The position numbers and the translations under genes were made by a program. A stretch of DNA of 64,000 nt, taken from Astragalus membranaceus. Lineage: Eukaryota; Streptophyta; Magnoliopsida; Fabales; Fabaceae. The notes under the pieces were generated by a model, which saw only the letters and a program-made list of their open reading frames with translations, was not told where the DNA came from and searched no databases. The DNA lies in NCBI GenBank assembly GCA_039519185.1, contig CM076848.1:60476778-60540777 (forward strand), written 5' to 3'. This document shows positions 1 through 10,509 of the stretch, piece after piece; the first letter of the stretch is position 1; every line of letters begins with the position of its first letter.

Positions 1-304
1 ATGTGGTATAATCGTCTAAGTGAATATTTGTTAAAGGAGGGATATAAAAATGACCCCATATGTCCACGCATTTTTATGAAAAGATCTGGAAAAGAATTTG
101 CAATAATTGCTGTTTATGTGGATGACTTAAATATTATTGGAACTCCTGAAGAGCTTCCAAAAGCTATAGATTGCTTAAAGAAAGAGTTCGAGATGAAGGA
201 CTTAGGAAGGACAAAATTTTGTTTGGGATTACAAATTGAATATTTAAGAAATGGAATTCTTGTACATCAAGAAACTTATATAGCAAAAGTGCTAAAACGG
301 TTTT
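1..304 (+). pseudogene. Ty1/copia reverse transcriptase, C-terminal part (upstream half of a split copy)
   Basis: The frame opened at base 1 encodes the end of a copia-type reverse transcriptase. The catalytic YVDD box lies at residues 39-42 and is followed by the conserved FEMKDLG and FCLGLQIE blocks. Homology stops at about base 304, in the middle of a codon, where the TG end of an inserted LTR begins. The rest of the protein resumes at base 10515 in the frame expected if the insert and one 5-bp duplication are ignored. Residues after about 101 of this open frame are read-through into the inserted LTR and are not copia protein. The 5' part of the element lies outside the window. Confidence 0.93.
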
Positions 305-1323
305 TGATGAGTCCTCATCATATGATGATTTTTGTTCAGTTTGCAACCGAAATGCCGGTGATTTTATGTTTGATTCAGCCAATTTCTAAGGGTTTTGGTT
401 TAATTGGAGTTTTAGGTAATAAGTGTGGAGTTGTAACAAAATGCATGGAAAACCTTCAATTTGATGTAGCGTCTACTAGCGAACCAGACACTTGCCTAGT
501 GACGAAACGGAGAAAAGAAGGAAGGAAAAAGATCGGACAACTTTCGCACCAGGAACCAAGACGATCGCGCCACAACCCTGCAAATCTGCAGTAGGTCGCG
601 ACGCGACCAGCCACCATCGCCTCGCGATGCGTGGCCGAAGCCAATGTTAAATATCCAGTTTTTGTGTTTCTGAAAATCTCTTCGGTTTGGGATAAGTTCT
701 AGGGTTTGGAGGAGCAGCTGGGGGCGATTTTGGGGCCCTCCCAACACCTTGGGAACAAGGGTTTGGAGGCTCTCATGGATCCATCTCTATGTAATCTTTT
801 TCTACTCTTTAATCTTATCCCTATTATGCCATGTAATTAGATAGTTTTGATTTGGGAGAGACGACTCTTCCTAAAACTCTTGTATGAATGCTTTGTTATG
901 GTCAAGTCAAGTTTTTGTCCATCTTATCCATTGCCTATGCCTTACGTTCTTAATGTTTTACAAGTACATATGATATTTGTATCGATCTAGGCTTATGATC
1001 ACCATAGGAATATGGGTTTGTTCGCTGGAAATTGGGGTATAGGTCACGACTTGAATTATCATAGGAATATGTAGTTGGGTTTCGTGAATTCTTATTTCTT
1101 TAGGTCGCCATAGATGATCGTAGGAGTGAGAATTTGTGTGAGTGAATTCTTTATTTCTTGAGTTTAATGCTTTACCCTTTGGCATGAATCACCTAAGGAA
1201 TTAGGGTAACTCTTAGGGTAAAAGGGGTTTTGAGGCAAGGGATTGTCCTTAGCCTAATTTAGTGAATTGAATCGGATAATTTGGATAATTGCTTTGAGAG
1301 TGGCTGAAGGTCATATAAGAGTA

Positions 1324-1590
1324 CACTACAAGAAAATTGACGATTTCCGACGGCAAAATCCGTCGGAAACGCACTGATTTTCGTCGCAAATCAACGTTTC
1401 CGACTGACTAATTTTCGTCGCAAAATCGCTCGTCACAAAATTGTTTCCGACGGATATTTTCGTCGCAAATGACTCCGTCGCAAAATCGTCGGAAATCCGT
1501 CGCAAAGTTTCGTCGCAAATCCGTCACAAATGTTCGTCGCAAAAAACCATTTCCGAGGAAAATTTCCGTCGGAAATCCGTCGGAAATTTT
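1324..1590. repeat. Left terminal inverted repeat and subterminal repeat array of the 9-kb CACTA
   Basis: After the CACTACAAGAA terminus, short units of the forms TTTCCGACGG, CGTCGGAAA and TCGTCGCAAA occur many times in both orientations up to about 1590. The same vocabulary recurs at 10076-10260. Confidence 0.9.
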
Positions 1591-2174
1591 TAAAAAAAAT
1601 TAAAAAAAAATTAAATCTTCTGAAGTAGAAAATCATTTAGCAGAAATTACACTAATAATCGAGCAACAATACAAGGCTATATATATATCATAGAAAGCAC
1701 CAATCATTTGCAGGCCACAGGAAGGCCTGTAGGTCCACCCTCAAATTCTTGGATCATTTAGATTGAATATCTAAGGCATAAACTTACAACTTTCACCAGA
1801 TTTGATCATCAGCAGTTCTATGGTCTGGTAAAGGGCTGATACCGATTCAAGCTCTAGCAACTCATGTATGTATGTATGGCTCAAGCTTAAGTTCGGTGAA
1901 GTTGCAGTTTAATAGCATATATGCAAGCTCTAGTTCAGTGAAGTCAATAGCATACTAACACTATTTCCCTAGTTCACATATAATCAGAAGTATGAGATAG
2001 AATCTTGCCAATAAGAACAATGAAATACTTACAGTCATGATGTCACCAGCATACATACCAACTTCATACACTTAAGTGCTCAAAAATAAGAGAAATACAC
2101 AAAATTAAAGAGTAGTTTTCTCAAGTAGCTGCCAATAAGAGAAAGGGACAACAAACATAGAGATACAAACAGGA

Positions 2175-2302
2175 GGAACACAAAGAAAGCACTGGCTGGT
2201 CTTTTTGGTTTGTTGGGATCTTTCTTAGCCTTCTTTGTCTCCTTCTTTGGCTTTGGTGCACTCTTCTCAGGCTTATTATAAGCAGCCTTTCTTCGCTTTC
2301 CT
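2175..2302 (-). pseudogene. Captured HMGB (high-mobility-group box) gene fragment
   Basis: On the minus strand this reads a lysine-rich linker with KKETKKAKKDPNKPKRPASA followed by FFVF. This is the junction of the basic N-terminal tail and the start of the HMG box in plant HMGB proteins. HMGB proteins are small nuclear DNA-bending chromatin factors. Only the start of the box is present, and the frame runs out beyond 2175, so no functional HMG box could be made. It lies inside the CACTA element close to its left end and is read as a transduplicated host exon. Family recognition is strong; the parent gene cannot be named. Confidence 0.85.
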
Positions 2303-2774
2303 ACCTTGATTGTTGCAATTCCAACAATTTTACCGTATCAATGTCAAGTTATACTGAATCGACTTCATGAAAAACTGATGTAGAATTGTATTGGTAAACA
2401 AAACAAATCTAGAAAGAGTGTAGTACCCTGGGCTGGAGATTTGTGACAGAATCACTTACTGCTGTCACAGTAATTGAATAACACTAGGTGTCAGCATATT
2501 AGAATAATCCTAGGAATAATTGTACAATCATTTGGCCTATTTAAAGGCAGCAATCAATGAAGAAAGGCAACAATCATTTCAATTAAATTCTCTTACCTTA
2601 TTTCTCTGCAAACACTGTCTGCCAGCACTCTTCTCCGAGCTGTATTCAACCATTACAGCTCCAGTAGTTTGCTTAGTTGTTACCGGCCACACTGCCCTAT
2701 CAACTGGTCCCCCTCTATCAATCCCTGCTACCATATCAGCCTGTGCTGTTCTGCTTCTGTGTTGCAGGTTCACT

Positions 2775-2868
2775 GTGACAAGATTTTGGCAGAAAGCCCG
2801 GTTGGAGCAACTCGTGTAATGGCACAGAGCGTTTCAGCTGCATTAGCATGCACTTCTGGAGAATCCTG
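2775..2868 (-). pseudogene. Captured SAPS-domain (SIT4 phosphatase-associated) gene fragment
   Basis: The minus strand reads DSPEVHANAAETLCAITR, followed by VAPTGLSAKILSQ and a stop. The HANAAETLCAI block is a hallmark of plant SIT4 phosphatase-associated (SAPS-domain) proteins, regulatory partners of PP6-type phosphatases. Only about 30 residues, one exon or part of one, are present. It lies inside the CACTA element on the same strand as the other captured pieces. The assignment rests on the remembered family motif. Confidence 0.72.
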
Positions 2869-3253
2869 TAAGCCGAACCAAAGGAATGTACAGTCAGAGT
2901 TAGTCAATGAGGGAATTTTCAGCCTTCTCAATAAAGAGAATATGGTTTAGTATATCATAAAAAATAGTAGACTTGACAAAGTACTTCAAATGCATTGCAT
3001 ACTTCAGAGATGGCTGCTCAACTTATTCACAACCACTAAGTGAACTTGTGAATAGAATAAATAGTGGAATGAACTCACAACAATTATACTGAAGTAGCAA
3101 ACTTAAAGCTACACAGTGAACAATTTATGTACGAATAGAGAAGTCAAATGTGCATGCACAATCATCAATTCAGTAAGCCAAAAGTTGGAATTGGTTCCAT
3201 CAAATTATACATATGAGATGCAGGTAAAACTATTCTTCTCTGATGATGCTTAC

Positions 3254-3900
3254 CAATAGTGCCTGGAAGCATGGGAAAAAAATAGATTTGTGCTTTAAAG
3301 CTGGGAGGTGTTGCACAAGCCAAGGATAACATGCCTGCAAAGAGAATGCACTGTTATTAAGAATTTGATTCCCATGTTGCATAGTGCACACTATTACTAG
3401 GTAACCTTATGTCTGAAAAATTGAGTGACTGATTCATAGCATAAAGGGAATTTATAGACCATAAAATAAAACACAGTTACAGCGTTCTCAAATAGAACTG
3501 AATCATAACACAACTCAATCACTGGAAATAAAGCATTCTTAACATTTCAATGGCCATCTTGTAGAATCCAAAGGTGACAAAACAAAGTATAACAATACCC
3601 AGCTCAAGAATTAGCAACAATATGTTCATTATCATTGTTTCATTCATCAACTGCTAGCTCAAATCTACACACCTAAAGATCATATGCATGATAAATATGA
3701 ATCTGAATACAAATATTACCTTGGAGTATGATCACAATGCAGAAGACGAAAGTGAAAACCAAGGCAAACATGCTTCTACTGGAATCGGAAGACTGCGAGG
3801 ATTTAGCATGGCAATAGACGAGAATCAGCTCCTTTATCAGTGATTCTCATCACCTGCCAATAGACAGAATTCTTTTTGGTCCTCTTGATATTGGCTCATC
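3254..3900 (-). pseudogene. Unidentified captured two-exon gene fragment, hydrophobic
   Basis: Two minus-strand blocks look like exons. The first (about 3730-3900) ends in a serine-rich stretch and a hydrophobic run (FALVFTFVFCIVIILQ) followed by GTAATA. The second (about 3254-3338) follows an AG, reads GMLSLACATPPSFKAQIYFF and ends before GTAAGC. They join in phase into what looks like a single-span membrane segment. I do not recognise the family. Position and strand fit the other captured pieces of the CACTA element. Exon ends are inferred from splice-like dinucleotides only. Confidence 0.4.
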
Positions 3901-5250
3901 CTGCAATGCATTATAATTGGCACATCAATAATAAGTAAATAGTGAGATAAGACTACATGTGACATAATATATCAAACTTTGAGAATTGCAGCAGGTGACT
4001 ACTAATGCAAATTCCTATTCCTATGCCAACTTATAGTGTCAATGGCACCATTTTTATAACCTATTAGAGATTATTAGTGAGGATAAGTTATCTGATAATA
4101 TGATTCCACTAGTTTGGTTCATTCATGTCATGTAATCACTTGCTCAAAGCATACATAAATAAAGCACGTCAAAATCAAAACAAGGATAATTTTGAAAAGT
4201 GACAAAAGTAACCAGATAGGAAACAGAAAAACAAAGATGAAAACAAAAGAAATTTGTATTGAATCTCACTCCAAACAGAACATGTATTCCCTTTTTATTA
4301 CACACTAACATATGGGTAAAGAAAAAAAATGAAACTGACAATGGATGGAGCTGTTCCCCTTACAAAATGATCAAAACAGAATGAAAGAAAACCAAATAAT
4401 ACCAGATTTTAAGATTGGGCATATTCATTTACAAGGATTCCAATCAATATTGATCATAGCTTTTAAGAAAGAAGCAAATAATACCAGAGTTTTGTCAATA
4501 CTAGTAGGCTAGAGTTTTGTCAATACTAGTAGGCTAGAAAATCGAAAAACAAAAATGCATGAATACTAAATGACTTAAATATGTGAACAGATGACACAAA
4601 ATTTAAGTAAAAAAAATCTATTTTTTTTCAATAAGGAAAAGAAGGGAGCCAAGTTCAAGAAAAAGTGATCACCCTGTTTTTAGAAATAAAGAGTATGAAT
4701 TGTATCTTAAAAAATGAATAACAAGTTACAAGGGGGTGAATTAATTACCTATCAAACGGTATCAAAACTTACCAAACGACCACTCTTTGAAAAGCTTGGA
4801 GTGTTTAGTTCATTAAAATAATTTTTATTTTGATAGAAAATAAGCCAACTAGTGCAGTTTTACAAAACTTTAGCCATATGTTCAGAAATAGGACAGTTTC
4901 AGTGATTCAGTTTGCAACACATTTTCTACTATCCAAACTCAGTCAAATTACACGAAATTTATGACAAAACTGGAGCAAAACAAGTCTAGTTTCCATAAAA
5001 ACAAGAATCATTAAAAAGGGAGTTCTACAAGAACTTTTATATGCAAAACACTGAACCTCTTTCATACAATTTTTCTGCAGAATGTTTTGTTTTACAACTA
5101 AATTGTGTTCAACCCGTTTTCCAATCATGCACGAACACAATAACAACCAGAGAAATAACACACTTTCAATATCAATTTTCAGCACACAACCATCAAAGAC
5201 TAGTTTTTCGACTTCACATTTTAAACTCTTAGAGCCACATGTAAGCCAAT
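3901..5250. other. CACTA interior without recognisable genes
   Basis: This AT-rich filler lies between captured fragments. Open frames here (for example 4144-4341 and 4943-5185 on the minus strand) are short and composition-driven. A 30-bp near-tandem duplication, GAGTTTTGTCAATACTAGTA, occurs around 4487-4540. Confidence 0.6.
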
Positions 5251-5258
5251 GTCACAAT

Positions 5259-6005
5259 TAGAGCTGTCAATGGGCCAGGTTCGGGCCGGCCCGTCCCGGC
5301 CCATCGGGCCAAACAGCGTATACGGGCCGGGCCGGGACGGCCCGATATTTTGATGGGCTGCAAAATTTACGGCCCGAGCCCGCTCACCACCAGCCCATGG
5401 GCCAACGGGCCAGCCCAATGGGCCAACCCAACGGGCCAAAAATCATTGACTTTTTAGAATTTTGACCAAAATAGTTTTAATGTCTCGTTAAAATATAGAG
5501 CTGATACAATTTATGACTTCCACGGTGAAGTTTACAATTTCGCAGTACTTTAGTGTTTGCTAACTTTAATTAATCTTTTTCCTTTATTTCATTGGACATG
5601 ACGGGTACAATACAAACAGAGAAATATTAGAGATTTACACAAAATTGCTTCATTTTCTTAAAAAAATTGCTCTATTTTCTTTACTTTTTTATTAGAGATT
5701 TACACAAACGGATGAATATTAGAGATTTACACAAAATTTATTTAGTTTTTTATTTTTTTTTTTACTTAAAAAAATTGCTCCATTTTTTATTGGACCATAT
5801 TTTAAAATTTTAAAACTAAAACAAAAAAGTAACGGGCCGGCCCGAAGCCCATCGGCCCGGCCCGGCTCAATACTATCATCGGGCCCATCGGGCCGGGTCA
5901 AAAAGATACCGTTGATTTTGGGCCACTAATTTTAGAGCCCAGGCCCAACCAAAAAATCGGGCCATTGGGCCGGCCCAATGGGCCGGGCCCAAATTGACAG
6001 CTCTA
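5259..6005. mobile_element. hAT-like MITE with GGCC-rich subterminal regions
   Basis: The ends are inverted repeats TAGAGCTGTCAAT and ATTTGACAGCTCTA-like, and an exact 8-bp duplication GTCACAAT flanks them (5251-5258 and 6006-6013). About 150 bp at each end is built of GGGCCGGCCC and AATGGGCC units. The interior is AT-rich with no coding sequence. An 8-bp TSD with this terminus fits a non-autonomous hAT element. It inserted into the CACTA interior and is therefore younger than that DNA. Confidence 0.9.
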
Positions 6006-6113
6006 GTCACAATCCATAACTTCAAACCATTAGTGAACAATCGAAGACACAAAATAAGCGCAAAGAATTCACTTGATGAGCAACCTAAACTTGCTGCTTA
6101 ACTAGAAGTTTAC

Positions 6114-7150
6114 CTGGCTTCATACCAATGAACAGTAGCATCGGGGATTGTCAATGCCCTTTTGATCAATTGATGAGCCAATTTAAAACCAAGCCCCCCT
6201 AAAATCATAAAGAAACCTTGATGAACTAGAGTCGGAGACAATGGTAGCTGAATAGAATGATCTGCTTAAAACAAGTAAATGAACTAAAGGAAGCACTAGA
6301 TAGCTTTCAAAGTGTACAACTCCCTAATCTTCCATTTCACATTCTAACAAGCATTAAATCTCCCACTGTCTTATTTCACATGAACATAACAATTAACTAA
6401 GCTACTTTCGTTTTTTTACATTTTTATTTTTAGCATATATTAATGAGAACAACTGGTTAGCTAGTATTTGCACCACCCCCTCCAACAGGTGCACCTAGTG
6501 ATGATTATCATGACGATCAAACATAATTAATCGCAACTCCCAAAGTAAATAGAATTGCATCATTTCAACAAGAATAGGAGAAAACCAAACCTCTTAAATT
6601 AACAACAGAGAAGGTAAGCCGAAAGGAAAATGGATAAAAATTAAATGCTAATAATACCTCTTCTTCGCCTAATAAATTGCACATGATAGCTGCTGGAGTT
6701 TTCATTGAGGGATCACCAAGAGGAAGACCTACAACAGCCCGCAAGTGTTGCTCATATTGCGAGGTGTAACAAGACTCAATTGTGTGATGCCCACTATTGT
6801 GAGGTCTAGGTGCGACTTCATTTAATAAAATCTGTCCAGAAACAGAAGCACAATCACTCATGGGATTAGCAAATAAAATGATGCATTTGCAGCAGCAGAA
6901 ACCTTAATAGTAAAAAAGAAACCAATGTATTTAGAAGAATAAAACATTGAGGCAAGTCCAAAGTTGATAAAGAAATAAGTTCACAACCTGTTCATCTTCA
7001 GTCAAGAACAATTCAATTGCGAACACACCAGCACCTTCAAGTGAGTTCACAGCATTGAAAGCAACTTCAGTGGCACGCTCCCTAATCTTCCATTTAACGT
7101 TAGCCGGAGCCTTCACTATGTGACATATGTTTTCCCTTGTACATATCTGC
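6114..7150 (-). pseudogene. Captured AIR carboxylase (PurK domain) gene fragment, three exons
   Basis: Three minus-strand exon blocks occur in gene order: about 7150-6988 (NICHIVKAPANVKWKIRERA ... EGAGVFAIELFL), 6831-6658 (LLNEVAPRPHNSGHHTIESC ... GDPSMKTPAAIMCNLLGE) and about 6200-6114 (KLAHQLIKRALTIPDATVHW). Plausible GT/AG borders separate them. They match the ATP-grasp PurK part of plant phosphoribosylaminoimidazole carboxylase, a plastid enzyme of purine synthesis. The N-terminal region and the downstream PurE region are absent. Retained introns show capture at DNA level, not by retroposition. The reading frame within each exon is still intact, which suggests fairly recent capture. Confidence 0.9.
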
Positions 7151-7162
7151 TTTTTGTAGTGA

Positions 7163-7423
7163 ATGGTGTTGAAATTGACGGCTGCGGGTATGAAGTTAAA
7201 CAAGCTTCTCAGAAAATCAAAAATGCAGCACAAATTTGAGAATGATAGAGAAACTTATGATACAGGCACAACTTCTGCAAGTGGTGATTCTCTCATTACC
7301 CACAATACCACCGCTGAAGGTATTGATGAACCTGGAAAAAGTGCCAGCTTCAGAGTTAAGGGGGAAACCATTTTAGAAAGCAATCACCAGTGGTATACAA
7401 TGTTAAAGTTGAATGGAAAATAA
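7163..7423 (+). other. Unassigned open frame in the CACTA interior
   Basis: This plus-strand frame of 86 codons begins at an ATG and partly overlaps the antisense of the AIR carboxylase fragment. Its sequence (HKFENDRETYDTGTTSASGD and onward) is not low-complexity and looks exon-like, but I cannot assign it. It could be another captured exon or chance. Confidence 0.25.
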
Positions 7424-7920
7424 TTGGATGCAATATTGAAGACAATTTTTGAGAAAATAATTGGATGCAACAAGTTTTACTTACAGATAGGTGAATTCCT
7501 TTTGATTCACAGAATGCATGCAACTTTGGCAAGAATGAAGAACTTATTCTTGTAGTGTAAGAATGAAGCAAAGCACTTAACTTATACCAACAACAAATAC
7601 ATTTGTCCCCAGACAAAAGCATCACAAATCATAAAACCAAATCAAATCCTTAACATTTGCAAAAACTAAGAAAACATAAAATAAAAAAACACCAAATTTG
7701 AACAGTTAGAAAAGACAAAAGGCACATACCAAATAGCCTAAATTATAAACACAAGGTAAGCAAAAGGGATCACAAGGGTTCAAGTAAAAATTCTTCACAG
7801 GTCTTATTTAAAATATGAAAATCTATTGATAAAAAAATATGAAAATAGTTTTTCCTATAGCTAACTTTTGATCAATATTCAGTAGGCAAAAGTGGTAATG
7901 ACAAGAGTTGCTCTCTTTCT

Positions 7921-8330
7921 AACCATACAAACGAGAAGCTAGACTGCCGTTGATCATGTAACTGTAAAGGAGCATATGATGTCCTCTTTCTGCAACATAT
8001 CCCACCAAACCCACAAGATTTTTGTGATGTAATCTTCCAAGTAATATGACCTGCTAACCAGAAAGCAAAGTATGAGAGAGTATAAATCACATTATTTCCT
8101 AATTCATTACTGATATTGACACTACAGAATATCCTATTTGAATAGTAAAGGTGTTTGTGCATTTACTACATAAGCATACTTCAAAGAAATTTATATTGAC
8201 ATGCAGATGCAGACACATTGATAGAAACTTAAGGCAGCATACCATAGTTATTACCTATTACCTCAGTTAAAAATTCCTGCTCTCCGTGTCCCTGTCCCAG
8301 CTTTGCAGGTCCTGATGCTACCAAAATTTG
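7921..8330 (-). pseudogene. Captured receptor-like kinase fragment (CRLK-like), two exons
   Basis: The minus strand reads GQGHGEQEFLTEV at about 8265-8330, then a GT donor. After an AG near 8052 it continues ILLGRLHHKNLVGLVGYVAE and HHMLLYSYMINGSLASRLYG to about 7921, ending at a stop. This is the N-lobe of a plant Ser/Thr receptor-like kinase from just before helix C to the hinge. The wording resembles the calcium/calmodulin-regulated CRLK group. The glycine loop, catalytic loop and DFG motif are absent. The exon junction position and phase match a genuine kinase intron, so it was captured as genomic DNA. Confidence 0.85.
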
Positions 8331-8341
8331 AACCCAGATGA

Positions 8342-8459
8342 TCAAAATTCAAAAACAAAAAATAAAAAGAGAATCTTCTAATAACTAAGGGCTTCCCAAA
8401 ATAAATTCCAATATCTGTAAAAAAATAGAGCAGCACAACAACCATCAAAGTATGTGAAA
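8342..8459 (+). repeat. Internal direct repeat, copy 1
   Basis: This segment of about 118 bp (CAAAATTCAAAAACAAAAAA ... CATCAAAGTATGTGAAA) recurs almost unchanged at 9213-9331. It lies just before an internal copy of the CACTA right terminus. Confidence 0.92.
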
Positions 8460-8480
8460 CTCTTGGTCTTTTAAGATTGC

Positions 8481-8510
8481 TGGCAGGAAACAACAGTTAT
8501 TCTTGTAGTG
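8481..8510. repeat. Internal copy of the CACTA right terminus
   Basis: TGGCAGGAAAC followed by AGTTATTCTTGTAGTG differs from the true right end (10258-10288) by one base over about 30. A shorter copy, TTATTCTTGTAGTG, lies at 7544-7557. Both have the same orientation as the genuine right end. Confidence 0.85.
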
Positions 8511-8703
8511 CACCATAGCTAGCTAGCCTTCCTCTCCATTTTACATTTATTTTCAACTCTCTCATAATCAAAATATCTATCAATTGCTGCAAAGAAAAAA
8601 GCACATATATAAGACAAGTACCCACCTATATTCATTGACGAATGGTATTGGTGGGACTAATTGTTGAAAGCCAGGGCGCATGTGTATGAGCCATTCACCA
8701 TAT

Positions 8704-8706
<3 letters not shown>

Positions 8707-8782
<76 letters not shown>
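8707..8782. repeat. (AT)n microsatellite
   Basis: An almost pure run of AT dinucleotides, more than 35 units long, inside the CACTA element. The IYIYIY open frame across it is not a gene. Confidence 0.97.
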
Positions 8783-8787
<5 letters not shown>

Positions 8788-9212
8788 TATTTCCTACACT
8801 GAATTGATATTATATCTTCATATTTTTTCCAGATGATGAAACCAAAGAGATTTAGCACTTGATATGGCATGGAAATTGGTGATTATTCATGGCTTGAAGG
8901 CTGCAATAATATCATTGTGAAATATACAACAAGTTCGTAGGCAGCAGGTATGTCATGTTATTAAATTTTTAGCTTTGCAAACACTAATTTAAACAGTACT
9001 ATTAATTGAATCACTTTTTTATTAAGTCTGTGATATCCTTATCCCTGTCTGTGATTCAGTAAATATATTGTTCGACTCATTTTATAGTGATATCCTTATC
9101 CCTGTCTGCTACAAGTTTGACAAATATGTAATTAAATTAAACTTCATCAACAAATTTATGAGCTACTTGACAATTATGTCACATACATAATTTACATGCA
9201 GTTCTCTATTTT

Positions 9213-9331
9213 TCAAAATTCAAAAACAAAAAATAAAAAGAGAATCTTCTAATAACTAAGGGCTTCCCAAAATAAATTCCAATATCTGTAAAAAAAATAG
9301 AGCAGCACAACAACCATCAAAGTATGTGAAA
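9213..9331 (+). repeat. Internal direct repeat, copy 2
   Basis: Second copy of the segment at 8342-8459. It differs by one extra A in the run before TAGAGCAGC. Confidence 0.92.
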
Positions 9332-10045
9332 TAACAATGAGAAATAACAATTGAAAAACCCTAAAATAAGGTCAAGTTATTATACTCATAAAATAGAGAA
9401 CCCTATATTCCAGAATTCACAAAAACAACTATTCAAACCTAAATCAAACCCTAACATCTAATGATTCCAACCAAAAATGAGAGGGTTAGGGTTTCATTTC
9501 AAAAATGGAGGGGGTTAGGGTTGAATGCTGCAAAATTGGGGGTTAGGGTTTCAGATCAACAAAAACATGGAGGTATTTCTGTAAAACAGAAGTAGTGAAG
9601 AAGAAAATACACTTACCTTTAAAGAAGAGGAAGAGAGGAAAGCGACTGAGAGATGAGACTCACTGGTCACTGGTGGTGGTGGTGGTGCTTCAACCAAGGA
9701 AGGAAGTGAGGTGGACGCGACTGTGGAGGGATGGCGGAGTTGATGGGCGGTGGTTGAGAGAGAGAGCGAGGCCGCTGATTAGAGAGAAGGAGAGTCGCGC
9801 GAGAGATGAGATCAAGAAAACCAGAGGTCTATGAAGATGAGATTTGAGTTCGAGAGGCTATGAGAAGGGAGATGAAATCGATAGGCTGAGAAAGGAGAGG
9901 AGGAGAGGCGCTGAGAGAGGGAGAAGATGAGAGAGCATCGAGGGTGAGAGGCGCTGAGAGAGGGAGAAGATGAGAGAGCATCGAGGGATGAGAGGCGCTG
10001 AGAAAGAGGGTGAGAGGCGCTGAGAGAGGAGAGTGAGAGAACATC
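9332..10045. other. CACTA right-side region with telomere-like and GA-rich repeats
   Basis: GGGTTAGGGTTT-type motifs cluster at 9484-9550. A GA-rich tandem array at about 9895-10045, built on GAGGCGCTGAGAGAGGGAGA with units of about 46-50 bp, follows. The composition resembles plant 5' UTR/promoter DNA. It lies upstream of the minus-strand captured fragments, so it could drive a chimeric transcript. I see no coding region. Confidence 0.5.
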
Positions 10046-10075
10046 GAGGGTTTTGGTTATTTTTAATCGGTGTCT

Positions 10076-10288
10076 TACGGTTTCCGACGGATATTTAGTG
10101 TCTTCCGACGGAAGTGTCCGTCGGAAATTTGCGACGAAACACGTTTTCGTCGAAAACGTAAGCGGGAATTTAAGCGCCTTTTTTCCTGAACATTTGCGAC
10201 GACTTTTTCGTCGGAAATCCGTCGGAAATTGCGACGACTAAAAGTTCGTCGGAAAAAATGGCAGGAAACAGCAGTTATTCTTGTAGTG
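10076..10288. repeat. Right subterminal repeats and terminus of the 9-kb CACTA
   Basis: Repeated TTTCCGACGGA, TTGCGACGA and CGTCGGAAA units up to 10260 precede the terminus TTATTCTTGTAGTG. The array mirrors the left end. Confidence 0.9.
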
Positions 10289-10509
10289 GTAGAGGGGAGA
10301 TGAGTCAATCCCAATTCGCTTCTATCTTACCTTATGTTATTGCACTTTCCATTTCGTTGGTACAATAAACCAATTTTATCACAAGTGTCACGACTTAGGA
10401 TTAATAATTTGCCTATTGATAATAAAACGCAATCCCGGTGGAATCGACCGGTACTTACCGTAATTTTATTACTTGCAACGTTTTCAGTACACTTGCTGAA
10501 ATTCTAACA

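Larger units (their letters stand above)
1324..10288. mobile_element. Non-autonomous CACTA (En/Spm) transposon carrying host gene fragments
   Basis: The left end reads CACTACAAGAAAATTG and the right end reads TTATTCTTGTAGTG, an inverted CACTA terminus. The 3-bp direct repeat GTA flanks both ends (1321-1323 and 10289-10291), as expected for CACTA transposons. Both subterminal zones are packed with short repeats built on TTTCCGACGGA and CGTCGCAAA, the usual transposase-binding architecture. I find no TNP2, Transposase_24 or Ulp1 coding sequence inside. The 9-kb interior instead holds exon-sized pieces of unrelated plant genes (HMGB, SAPS protein, AIR carboxylase, CRLK-like kinase and an unidentified one), all on the minus strand and with introns kept. 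It is a gene-capturing (Pack-CACTA/Tgm-Express-like) element. Confidence 0.92.
305..10509 (+). mobile_element. Solo LTR of a Ty3/gypsy-like element, interrupted by a CACTA transposon
   Basis: The LTR sequence is 305-1320 plus 10292-10509, about 1.23 kb. It begins TGATGAGTCC and ends TTCTAACA. It is flanked by the 5-bp direct repeat GTTTT (300-304 and 10510-10514), and the copia protein is cut exactly there. No second LTR, primer binding site or internal region is present, so it is read as a solo LTR left by LTR-LTR recombination. The 3' end (AATCCCGGTGGAATCGACC, then GTACACTTGCTGAAATTCTAACA-like text) resembles the LTR end of Athila/Tat elements, and comparable text precedes the primer binding site near 61680. 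Lineage is inferred; the boundaries are seen directly. Confidence 0.85.

Noticed and set aside
1345..1600. Regularly spaced repeats suggesting a CRISPR-like array
   Set aside because: They are CACTA subterminal repeats in both orientations with irregular spacing, and the DNA is plant nuclear.
2440..2770. Possible copia LTR inside the CACTA element (TGTGACAG start, TTTAAAGG TATA-like motif)
   Set aside because: No matching CA end with a target duplication could be found, so it is not listed as an element.
8580..8870. 96-codon minus-strand frame with a long Ile-Tyr repeat
   Set aside because: It is the translation of the (AT)n microsatellite at 8707-8782.
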